From positions 1 to 5,849 of the forward strand of contig JAHKKL010000115.1 in NCBI GenBank assembly GCA_020027635.1: DNA of 5,849 bases. The letters are read 5' to 3'. This DNA is from Gammaproteobacteria bacterium (GTDB taxonomy: Bacteria > Pseudomonadota > Gammaproteobacteria > UBA9214). Positions 1-5,789 of this stretch are shown piece by piece; positions within the stretch are counted from its first letter, which is position 1; each line of letters opens with the position of its first letter. Below the pieces are notes generated by a model, which was not told the DNA's origin, searched no databases, and saw only the letters and a list, made by a program, of their open reading frames with translations. The position numbers were made by a program, and so were the translations under genes.

Positions 1-1
1 C

Positions 2-150
2 GGCATTGACCCGCCTGCGCTGACCGGGTCGAGTGACGATATGGTCTCTTGTTGGAGAAGCACATCGCCCAAGGCCGTGGCCTGGTGGCGTGCTATGACA
101 AGGTCATGGCGAAACGGGTGGAGGCAGAGGGGCCAGCGGCTCCATCGTGA
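2..150 (+). pseudogene. possible 3' end of an unidentified flanking gene, apparently frameshifted
   Basis: I do not recognise this gene. From 37 to 150 the frame ending in TGA at 148-150 reads as a plausible hydrophilic C-terminus (LLEKHIAQGRGLVACYDKVM followed by a charged, Pro/Ala-rich tail), with G or C in most third positions. That frame is closed by TGA at 34-36 just upstream, whereas the neighbouring frame from base 2 (IDPPALTGSSDDM) reads well up to about 46. A single frame change near 41-50 would join them into one continuous C-terminus, so this is either a decayed gene, a sequencing error or chance. The neighbouring frame stays open to 262 but becomes Trp/Arg-rich and unlike a real protein. 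The gene would end about 100 bp before the transposon end, which fits insertion downstream of a host gene. Confidence 0.3.
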
Positions 151-252
151 GCCACAGCGCCTTTATCGTCAAGTATTTTACAATCTTTCGCCATTGAACT
201 GCGGTGCGGTGAGGGGGTATCAGCGGTTGGGGCCCCGTCTGGTGGGGATAAG
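151..252. other. non-coding flank next to the left transposon end
   Basis: This GC-rich stretch lies between the putative flanking gene stop and the first TGT of the transposon end. I see no promoter, tRNA or convincing terminator in it. If the element inserted by recognising the flanking gene, this would be part of its attachment site, but nothing in the sequence proves that. Confidence 0.4.
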
Positions 253-264
253 TGTCATTTGACA
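253..264. repeat. terminal palindrome TGTCA-TT-TGACA
   Basis: The first 12 bases of the proposed left end form a 5-bp inverted repeat with a 2-bp spacer. The TGT start fits the terminal trinucleotide of Tn7-like ends. The internal copy at 306 keeps TGTCA but loses the second arm, so the palindrome is specific to the outermost unit. Confidence 0.5.
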
Positions 265-331
265 CATAAATCCGCCACTTCGGCGAAGATATGCGTCAAA
301 AGAGCTGTCACTTTACCCATAGGTTTGCAAA

Positions 332-357
332 ATTTGGAATCATAGCTTTGCAAAAAG
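332..357 (+). repeat. innermost left-end TnsB-like site, inverted partner of 5731-5756
   Basis: The site begins ATTTGGAAT and ends TTGCAAAAAG. It matches the minus strand of 5756-5731 at 23 of 26 positions; the differences fall at the tenth, fifteenth and sixteenth bases. Orientation is inverted relative to its partner, as expected for the innermost TnsB sites at the two ends of a transposon. It abuts the tniQ TAG stop codon with no gap. Confidence 0.75.
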
Positions 358-1770
358 CTATCCGTGCCCCCAGTTGTGCGGAGCGGGAGCGTGGCCGTTT
401 TTGTCCTCAAGGCCCAGCTGCGAACGCACCTCGCGCAAAGCGGCCCGGCCCTCCGGAAGGTTGAGGTAGTCGGAACTCGTTAACAGTGGGCGTATGTGCT
501 GGCGTGTGAGGCGGAGCCCCTTGGCATGGAGCTGATAGGCCACGCGTCGCACCTCTTCGGCCGCGTGTGCCTTTCTGACCGTCGCACAGCGCGCCCGATG
601 CTCCGCGTGCTGGCGGGCAATCGTACGGCAGAGGTCGGGAAAATGGTAGCGGACGGTGCTCGCCGCATCGCCGAGGCGCTTGAGCACGGCGCGGACCGAG
701 GGGGGCGGGTTCTCGGTCAGCGCAGCGTGGAGTATGCGAGACACTTCGGGACCGTTGCGCCGGCGTCCGGCCTGGGCTGTCTGTCGGTGCGTAGGTGAGG
801 GCAGCGCCACCGGTGCGGCGCGCACCACGCCCCCAGCCGCCATGGCTCCTGGGGAGCCCAGGAGGAAGTCAAGCAGGGAGGTTCGCAGGCCATAGGCCAT
901 GCGCAGCAGGAGCGTGAACCGTGGGACGGCTTTGCCGCGTTGCCACCGGCTGACATCACCGCGCCCCACCTGCAGAAGACGCGCGAAGGCGGAGGCGTTC
1001 CCGGCACTGGTGTGCTCGATGCACCGCCCGATCGTGTGCGCGAGACGGTCTCGCGCAGGTGGACAGTCCATCTGCGCGGTAGCGGCGAGGAGGTCCCCAC
1101 ACGCGTTGGCGACCCAGGTGGCCCACTGGAGATCATGAGAGGGAAGTGTGTGGACGGACTCCACCGCATGGGGCACCAGCGTGTGCGCACATCGGGAGCA
1201 GTAGGCGGACCGTGAGCGCCAATCCAGTGGGCCGAGAGGACAGGCACAGTGCGGACACTGGTGACACAAGGGACGCTGATGGTACGGACACACCGTCACC
1301 GCTTGCAGCGTCCAGAGGAGCGGTTCATAGAGGGGTTGGTTGGCTTGGTGCCACGCCTGGACACAGCGCTCACACCACGCGCGGGCACGGCGCAGGAGCC
1401 CAGCCTTGGGGAGCACCTGGGCCCAGGGGAGCAGCGTCAGCACGCGGAGATTGTGCTGGCCCGTGAGCCTCTCTAGGACGCGGACAAAGTCTGCTGCCGG
1501 TGCCCCCAGACCATTGATGGTGTGCGTGGAATACCCGTTGCCATTGGTGACGCGGAACGTAAAGATGTTGCCCTTGCCAGTCAGGGTCCTGATCTCTTTC
1601 CAATAGAGCAGGCCGGCCGAGACACAGTGAGCCTCCGCGAGACGGACAACATAGCCCGTCAGGCTCTCCACCATGGGCGTCCCGACCCCGATGGGGGTGA
1701 GACTATAGAGACGCGTGGGGCGAGGCAGCACAGGCGGACTGGTGTCCCACGCGTCGTAGGTCCAGAGCAT
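358..1770 (-). CDS. tniQ: TniQ/TnsD-family target-site selection protein
   Basis: This 470-residue protein belongs to the TniQ/TnsD family, which binds the target DNA (or a guide complex) and recruits TnsC. The N-terminal TniQ region has the usual features: PxPxRLYSLTP near residues 15-26, a membership-typical ESLTGYVVRLAEAHCV at 35-50, then a zinc ribbon with C133-x2-C136, C161-x2-H164, C169, C172-x2-C175 and C191-x2-C194. A helix-turn-helix-like segment follows at about 258-305. Two further predicted DNA-binding segments lie at about 356-390 (SVRAVLKRLG...STVRYHFPDL) and 405-455. At 470 residues it is close to Tn7 TnsD (about 508) and longer than the TniQ proteins of CRISPR-associated transposons, so recognition of a fixed DNA site is likely. 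The frame is open upstream to 2061, but that part reads as a shadow of tnsC. The start at 1770 has GGAGG 6 bp upstream and matches the family N-terminus. Confidence 0.9.
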   Translation of the reverse strand: MLWTYDAWDTSPPVLPRPTRLYSLTPIGVGTPMVESLTGYVVRLAEAHCVSAGLLYWKEIRTLTGKGNIFTFRVTNGNGYSTHTINGLGAPAADFVRVLERLTGQHNLRVLTLLPWAQVLPKAGLLRRARAWCERCVQAWHQANQPLYEPLLWTLQAVTVCPYHQRPLCHQCPHCACPLGPLDWRSRSAYCSRCAHTLVPHAVESVHTLPSHDLQWATWVANACGDLLAATAQMDCPPARDRLAHTIGRCIEHTSAGNASAFARLLQVGRGDVSRWQRGKAVPRFTLLLRMAYGLRTSLLDFLLGSPGAMAAGGVVRAAPVALPSPTHRQTAQAGRRRNGPEVSRILHAALTENPPPSVRAVLKRLGDAASTVRYHFPDLCRTIARQHAEHRARCATVRKAHAAEEVRRVAYQLHAKGLRLTRQHIRPLLTSSDYLNLPEGRAALREVRSQLGLEDKNGHAPAPHNWGHG

Positions 1771-1776
1771 ACGATT

Positions 1777-1781
1777 CCTCC
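1777..1781 (-). promoter_or_regulatory. ribosome binding site of tniQ
   Basis: GGAGG on the minus strand lies 6 bp before the ATG at 1770, within a purine-rich run. This decides the start against the longer open frame, which enters tnsC. Confidence 0.75.
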
Positions 1782-1819
1782 CCCCTCCCGCGCGGCGCGC
1801 CAACCAGGGTACGGCAGTG

Positions 1820-2980
1820 TCAGTTCGTGCCGCCCCTGCCGACCGCATCGCGTCGAGGTCGGCGCACCCCGACGCGTCGACGGCCCTGCGCTCGCCGCAG
1901 TGGCGGGCGGTTCCGTGGACTGCCGGTGTCCACGCTCGGTGTCGCCGCGACGCCCAGGAGTGTCCTGAGGCGCTCCATCGCTTCCGGCTGTTCCGCGAGG
2001 ACGGCTTCGCCATCCAAGGCGTCCTGGGCCATCTTCTCGCATTGATCCAGTGACCAAGCATGGCGTGCCAGATCCGCCCGCGTCAGCGTGGGCGCCTCCT
2101 GGGCGAGCGCCTCTGCCAATGCCCTGGTGAACCAGTCCTTGAGGATACCGACACAGCCTATGGACTGGGTGTAGTAGTACTCCCAATCGCACCCCAGTTC
2201 GGGCTCCTGTGGCAAAGGGAGATGACGCTGGAAACTGAAGATCACGCGCTGGAACGCACTGACATCATGCGGATTGTGCGCCTGATACCGCGGAAAGTGC
2301 AGATCGATACTGCGGCGGCTGAGTTGGGCGCTGAGATTCCGGCAGGGCAGCAGCTCGTAGGTCCCAATCAGTACATGGACGCAGCCGGTCAAACTGGCCA
2401 GCGACTTCAGACAATCCAACTGGTCAGCCAGCCTCCGGCCACTGGCCATCTTCGTCACGTGCTGCGCTTCATCAATCAGTACGGCCGCTGGCCGTCGATG
2501 CCGGAGCGCCTGTTCCATGGCCTGACGCAACTCGGGGTTGCCGACGCGATGCGGGACGGTGAACTCCCCCGCGGAGTTACGGAACCTCTGAGGTGTCGCA
2601 TAATCGATTTTGTCATCGATCAGCGGTTCTTCGAGCGCCCGCAAGGCACGCCGGTAATACTCTTTCCAGCTGAAGTTCCCCGCGTCCGGTGCGACAGCCT
2701 CAAAGCCGACGACCGGCAGGCGACCGGGCTCTGCTGCGCCAGCGGTCAGGAACCGCTGGCGCAGCTCCTGTTCCATCCGCAGGCGGAGGGTCGTCTTGCC
2801 GACGCCCGTTGGCCCAATCACGAGAATCAGCGCACTGCCAGCGGGTTCCTGGATGGCGCGCCAGAGGGCATCGCTGACGGCTTTCAGGTGGGGATGCGCA
2901 ATCGTATAGGAGCGAAAGTAGTTCAGGCGCTCACTCGCGGCTGCCTGTAAGAGCTCGCGCGGGAATCCTTCTGGAGGCAT
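1820..2980 (-). CDS. tnsC: TnsC-type AAA+ ATPase, transposition regulator
   Basis: This 386-residue protein is an AAA+ ATPase of the TnsC/TniB type, which forms ATP-dependent filaments on target DNA and bridges the target selector (TniQ) to the transposase. Visible motifs are Walker A GPTGVGKTT at 56-64, Walker B VLIDE at 167-171 followed by AQH, a sensor-1-like IGTYE at 205-209, and arginines R222/R223 in SRRS that could serve as arginine finger. The linker FSWKEYYRRALRALEEPL (103-120) is typical of the family. It is shorter than Tn7 TnsC (about 555) and longer than the TnsC of type V-K elements (about 276). The last 40 or so residues are Pro/Arg-rich and look poorly structured. It starts 2 bp after the tnsAB stop codon with a strong ribosome binding site inside the end of tnsAB, so translational coupling is likely. 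A 49-bp gap separates it from tniQ. Confidence 0.93.
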   Translation of the reverse strand: MPPEGFPRELLQAAASERLNYFRSYTIAHPHLKAVSDALWRAIQEPAGSALILVIGPTGVGKTTLRLRMEQELRQRFLTAGAAEPGRLPVVGFEAVAPDAGNFSWKEYYRRALRALEEPLIDDKIDYATPQRFRNSAGEFTVPHRVGNPELRQAMEQALRHRRPAAVLIDEAQHVTKMASGRRLADQLDCLKSLASLTGCVHVLIGTYELLPCRNLSAQLSRRSIDLHFPRYQAHNPHDVSAFQRVIFSFQRHLPLPQEPELGCDWEYYYTQSIGCVGILKDWFTRALAEALAQEAPTLTRADLARHAWSLDQCEKMAQDALDGEAVLAEQPEAMERLRTLLGVAATPSVDTGSPRNRPPLRRAQGRRRVGVRRPRRDAVGRGGTN

Positions 2981-2982
2981 GC

Positions 2983-5664
2983 TCAGTACTCCTCATACAC
3001 CGCGAGTTCCTCCACGCTCAGCGTCTGGGCCACACGCGCCGTGGGCGCCTCCGCCTCACCACCGGCGGGCGGGCACGGTGCATCCATGGAAGCGCCCTGC
3101 ATGCTGGCCAGCACGTCCTTGGCCTCCCGATCACGGGCGCGTTGCGTGCTCAAGAAGCGATCGCCTGCGGTACTCGTCAGAAAGTCGGCGAGTTTCTTGG
3201 CGGTCACGGTGAACTGGGCGGTGTGCTGCTGTGCCCGTCGGCGCAACTCCGCCGTCGCGAGCAGCATTTCGCGCTCCGACTTTCCATGCAGCGTCCCGTA
3301 ATGCTCCGAGATGCACTGGACCCAGCGGTTGCGCACATAGGCGTAGGCCGTCCCGGCGTCATACGGATCATACCGGACCGGCACCTGACTCTGCTCCACT
3401 TCTGGGTCACGCAACGCCGAAGCCCAGTAGAAAATGTGTTGAATCTTCACCCCTTTCCCCGGGACGACGCGCGCCGTGCCGCGGGGGGTCGTCGGGAGGG
3501 TCCACAACCGGAACGCTTCATCATATGCCACCATGCGGTGCAGCCGATACCCGCTCTGATCCAGGCCAGCGGTAAACGCCTCACGCGGGCTCTGCCCTAA
3601 CGCCGGATGAGGAATCGTGTCGTAGACCTCGTAGGCCCATTCGCACAAGCACGCATACAGTCCAGCAAGCGTCCACTCAGCGTGGCGCTTGGGCTTGACC
3701 GCCTTGGTGACCTGCCGTACAGACGTGGTGAGCTGCGTATTCCCCGCGAGATTATGAATGAATTGGGTGTTGGACGTGCCGAAGAGCCGTTCACAGACGG
3801 ACCCAAACCGGGCCTTGCCTGGTGGTCGAGTCTTCTTCGTGCACTCGAAGCGCGCGAGCAGCGTGTCGAAATACAGGCTGTCAAACTCCTTGCCACCATC
3901 GACGACGAGGCTCTGGGGAAAGCGGCCGTGGCGGCGGACGCACTCCCGTAGGACCATCATGCAGGAGCGGTAGCTGGGCGGATCAAACGTCAGAAAGATC
4001 GCCAACAGCCGACGGGAGAACGCATCCGTCATGAGGGTATACCAGGGACGCCCCAGGTTCTGCCCCGTACGCGAACACACGAGCTCGATGTCGAGTTCAG
4101 TATGGTCGATGTGACAAATGTGCCACGGACGGTCGCCGTGGCGCGGCGTATGCTCCTCCAGGGCCAGATAACAGGGCTCATACTGGTAGGCAGCCCGCGC
4201 CCCCTGCCTTTTAAGCGTTTGCTGATACTGGGGCCGGCGGGCAATCTCCCGCGTGAAGGTTTTATAGCTCGGCGTGGGAGTGCCCTGGGCTTCGCACGCG
4301 TGCACCAGGGCGCCGTAGACATGGGCCCGGGAGGGCTGCCTGATGGTCTCATACGTGTTCGTGATGAAGTCCTCCATGAGCGTCCGGGTCAGTGCCGGGA
4401 GTTTGCGCGTGCGATTGCCGCTCGCGTGGGTTCGAGGCAACAAGCCGAGAAAGCCGTTGCCGTACAGGGCCTCCGCCCTCTGGTACTTGCGTAACCAGTC
4501 GTACCCCGTTCGTGCAGGGACGAGCCCGCCAGCGATGCGCTCTCCCGCAAGATGCGGCCGCAGAATCTCGTAACGCCGGTGCGCCTCTTGCAGGTGCTGC
4601 GGACTGGCGCTCGCGAACCGATCCTGCACGCTGGGATCACGCTGGGCAAGGGCCTGGACGACACCCGTGATGCTGCTGGTCTGGACAAGGGCTGCAAAGG
4701 TAGCATGAGGCAGCTCAATACAGGCCCCGTCGCTGCCCAGTAGCCCCGTCTTGCTGGCCCCGACGTTCACGATCTCCCATGGCTTGCCATCCCATGTAAT
4801 CACCTGTCCGACCGCGATGGCCACACCCGCCCGCTGCTCCGCGGTGACTGGCACAGGCTCGCGCGTCCGGGCGTCCTGCGCACGAGCGCTCTCCGCGTTG
4901 CAGAAGACCTGCACGCCTGCGGGCTCTACCAACGCCACAGCACGCAGGTCAACATACAACTGTGCGGTCGCGATCAGACCGTAGACGTCGTCCGCTCCAC
5001 ACGGCTCCGCGAGACGGAACAGGGCAGCGAGCGTGATCCCTGGGTGGGTGCGAACGACCTCAAGGAGGGCTTGGGTTGCACGGTCGGAGACCGTCCGGGT
5101 ACTGCAACGCAGATAGTCTTCCAGGAACTCCAGATTACGCCGGTACACGGCGTTGATGTCCCGCGACGAGCGGAGTTCGTACCGCAGCCCAAACTGGCTG
5201 GCGTACTGCTCTCCGGGCGGGCAGTGCCAGCGGCCATCGCTGGCTTGCTGGAACCGCGCAGGGCTCCGGGCACCCAGGCTGAGGAGATCGTGCTCAGTCT
5301 TGCATTCGACCCAGCCAGCGGCGTGGCGGCGTAACACGAAAAAATCAGCCGTGTGCCGCACGCGTACTCGCCTCCCGCTCTTCGCCTGGTACTCCAGTGT
5401 GAGCCGGGGGTGGGGCTGATCATAGAACTCCAGGCAATCCGGATCGTTTTCATACTCGAGCACCGCGGCGAGTTCGTTGGAGTGGCTCTCAAACTGGATG
5501 GTCACACCCATCTTGCGACTCGGATAACGCCCGGCCACGTTCTTGCGGCCTCCGCCCACGCGGCGGGCTGGCGGTGCAGCACGAATCTGGTCGAGCAACG
5601 CCTTGGTCTGCTGCGTAAACCCGAGACTTCGACACCAACACACGTACTGTTGTTCGGTGAGCAT
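2983..5664 (-). CDS. tnsAB: TnsA-TnsB fusion: endonuclease joined to DDE transposase
   Basis: An 893-residue fusion of the two Tn7 transposase subunits. Residues about 45-180 are the TnsA restriction-like nuclease, with E64, D107 (HTADFF) and E120-x-K122 (WVECKT); Tn7 TnsA uses E63, D114 and K132. This half cuts the 5' transposon strands. Residues about 190-255 resemble the TnsA C-terminal winged helix. The TnsB half starts near 280 with a small beta-rich region, then helix-turn-helix segments at about 350-490 for binding end repeats. The RNase H-like DDE core holds D520 (HIDHTELD), D589 (LVVDGGKEF) and E625 (SVCERLFGT), with 35 residues between the last two. A Mu-type C-terminal beta-barrel lies at about 725-790, and a helical tail ends VEELAVYEEY, a candidate TnsC contact. 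The start at 5664 has AAAGGAAG upstream and gives a family-typical MLTEQQYVCWCRSLGF. An ATG at 5715 adds 17 residues but lacks a ribosome binding site and probably lies upstream of the transcript start. At 893 residues it is slightly shorter than Tn7 TnsA plus TnsB. Confidence 0.95.
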   Translation of the reverse strand: MLTEQQYVCWCRSLGFTQQTKALLDQIRAAPPARRVGGGRKNVAGRYPSRKMGVTIQFESHSNELAAVLEYENDPDCLEFYDQPHPRLTLEYQAKSGRRVRVRHTADFFVLRRHAAGWVECKTEHDLLSLGARSPARFQQASDGRWHCPPGEQYASQFGLRYELRSSRDINAVYRRNLEFLEDYLRCSTRTVSDRATQALLEVVRTHPGITLAALFRLAEPCGADDVYGLIATAQLYVDLRAVALVEPAGVQVFCNAESARAQDARTREPVPVTAEQRAGVAIAVGQVITWDGKPWEIVNVGASKTGLLGSDGACIELPHATFAALVQTSSITGVVQALAQRDPSVQDRFASASPQHLQEAHRRYEILRPHLAGERIAGGLVPARTGYDWLRKYQRAEALYGNGFLGLLPRTHASGNRTRKLPALTRTLMEDFITNTYETIRQPSRAHVYGALVHACEAQGTPTPSYKTFTREIARRPQYQQTLKRQGARAAYQYEPCYLALEEHTPRHGDRPWHICHIDHTELDIELVCSRTGQNLGRPWYTLMTDAFSRRLLAIFLTFDPPSYRSCMMVLRECVRRHGRFPQSLVVDGGKEFDSLYFDTLLARFECTKKTRPPGKARFGSVCERLFGTSNTQFIHNLAGNTQLTTSVRQVTKAVKPKRHAEWTLAGLYACLCEWAYEVYDTIPHPALGQSPREAFTAGLDQSGYRLHRMVAYDEAFRLWTLPTTPRGTARVVPGKGVKIQHIFYWASALRDPEVEQSQVPVRYDPYDAGTAYAYVRNRWVQCISEHYGTLHGKSEREMLLATAELRRRAQQHTAQFTVTAKKLADFLTSTAGDRFLSTQRARDREAKDVLASMQGASMDAPCPPAGGEAEAPTARVAQTLSVEELAVYEEY
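2989..2994 (-). promoter_or_regulatory. ribosome binding site of tnsC inside the 3' end of tnsAB
   Basis: GAGGAG on the minus strand ends 8 bp before the ATG at 2980. The motif sits in the last codons of tnsAB, so ribosomes ending tnsAB are delivered to the tnsC start. Confidence 0.75.
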
Positions 5665-5671
5665 CTCGTGT

Positions 5672-5679
5672 CTTCCTTT
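5672..5679 (-). promoter_or_regulatory. ribosome binding site of tnsAB
   Basis: AAAGGAAG on the minus strand ends 7 bp before the ATG at 5664. It supports this start over the upstream ATG at 5715, which has only AT-rich sequence before it. Confidence 0.55.
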
Positions 5680-5713
5680 GTATCTATGCCCCCACGTAAA
5701 CCCTCCTTCTGAC

Positions 5714-5740
5714 ATTGTACATCAAAAGTACTTTTTGCAA
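5714..5740 (-). promoter_or_regulatory. candidate sigma70-type promoter of the tns operon
   Basis: On the minus strand TTGCAA (5740-5735) and TACAAT (5719-5714) are separated by 15 bp. The -10 matches consensus at 5 of 6 bases and the -35 at 4 of 6; the spacer is short. A start about 7 bp downstream would fall near 5707, after the ATG at 5715 and before the one at 5664. The -35 lies inside the innermost right-end TnsB-like site, so TnsB could repress its own operon, as is known for Tn7. Confidence 0.45.
5724..5735. promoter_or_regulatory. 12-bp perfect palindrome in the promoter spacer, possible operator
   Basis: AAAAGTACTTTT is identical to its reverse complement. It fills most of the gap between the candidate -35 and -10, a usual place for a repressor site. 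It overlaps the inner edge of the TnsB-like site at 5731-5756. No regulator gene is present in the window, so the binding protein is unknown, and chance in AT-rich DNA is possible. Confidence 0.35.
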
Positions 5741-5756
5741 GCCTATCATTCCAAAT
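5731..5756 (-). repeat. innermost right-end TnsB-like site
   Basis: Read on the minus strand this begins ATTTGGAAT and ends TTGCAAAAAG. It matches 332-357 at 23 of 26 positions in inverted orientation. It lies about 65 bp upstream of the tnsAB start and overlaps the candidate -35. Confidence 0.75.
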
Positions 5757-5760
5757 AGCA

Positions 5761-5789
5761 CTGCCTGCACATCTATGCTTCCCATTACA
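5761..5789 (-). repeat. outer right-end unit and possible right terminus
   Basis: On the minus strand the unit starting at 5789 reads TGTAATGGGAAGCATAGATG and ends in TGC at 5767. It matches the outermost left unit (from 253) at 15 of 23 bases. Over 5785-5761 it matches the left 333-357 site at 17 of 25 bases, sharing GCATAG-like and TGCA blocks. It is separated from the inner right unit by about 7 bp, so the right end is less densely packed than the left. The TGT at 5789 is the only one in a suitable place within the window. Confidence 0.5.

Larger units (their letters stand above)
253..357 (+). repeat. left transposon end: array of TnsB-binding-like units
   Basis: The array runs from a terminal TGT into the tniQ stop codon, which begins immediately after 357. 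Recognisable 23-bp units start at 253 (TGTCATTTGACACATA...), 306 (TGTCACTTTACCCATA...) and 329. The first two share 14 of their first 16 bases. Units 306-328 and 329-351 are directly abutting and share CATAG[GC]TTTGC at their inner ends, with the following AAAA also repeated. A weak unit may occupy about 279-302. Tn7 ends are known to carry several TnsB sites of about 22 bp, closely packed in one end and spaced in the other. This end resembles the packed type. Confidence 0.7.
253..5789 (-). mobile_element. compact Tn7-like transposon with tnsAB-tnsC-tniQ
   Basis: Three minus-strand genes (TnsA-TnsB fusion, TnsC ATPase, TniQ/TnsD-type protein) are flanked by related repeat arrays in inverted orientation. 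This is the standard architecture of a Tn7-like element, which moves by cut-and-paste with TnsA and TnsB cutting opposite strands. The left boundary is placed at the TGT at 253, where sequence changes from GC-rich flank to AT-richer repeat units. The right boundary is placed at the only plausible minus-strand TGT, at 5789, and is tentative. Almost all the space between the ends is transposition genes, leaving no room for cargo. No 5-bp target duplication is visible (248-252 is ATAAG, 5790-5794 is ATGAT), so the right end may be outside the window. Presence of the element is very secure; the exact limits are not. Confidence 0.75.

Noticed and set aside
41..262. 73-codon plus-strand open frame in the left flank
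   Set aside because: After about position 50 its translation is Trp/Arg-rich and unlike a protein; the adjacent frame ending at 150 looks more natural. It also runs into the transposon end.
278..288. CTTCGGCGAAG hairpin inside the left end as a terminator of the operon
   Set aside because: The stem is only 5 bp with a one-base loop and has no following U-run in the direction of transcription (leftward).
253..357. CRISPR-like array
   Set aside because: The units are degenerate, about 23 bp with no regular spacers, and match the opposite end of the element in inverted orientation, which fits transposase-binding sites instead.
1522..1968. Plus-strand open frame of 148 codons antisense to tniQ and tnsC
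   Set aside because: It spans the 3' end of tnsC and the 5' end of tniQ on the opposite strand and shows no motif; it is a by-product of GC-rich DNA.
1771..2061. N-terminal extension of TniQ by 97 residues
   Set aside because: The extension is Arg/Trp/Ser-rich shadow sequence overlapping tnsC, while the ATG at 1770 has a good Shine-Dalgarno and begins the family-like region.
2060..2950. Plus-strand open frame of 296 codons
   Set aside because: It lies entirely antisense to tnsC, whose Walker motifs and family match are clear. The plus-strand translation has no recognisable motif and no supporting ribosome binding site.
5665..5715. Start of tnsAB at the upstream ATG
   Set aside because: No ribosome binding site precedes it, and the candidate transcription start lies downstream of it. 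The next methionine gives the family-typical N-terminus and a usable Shine-Dalgarno.
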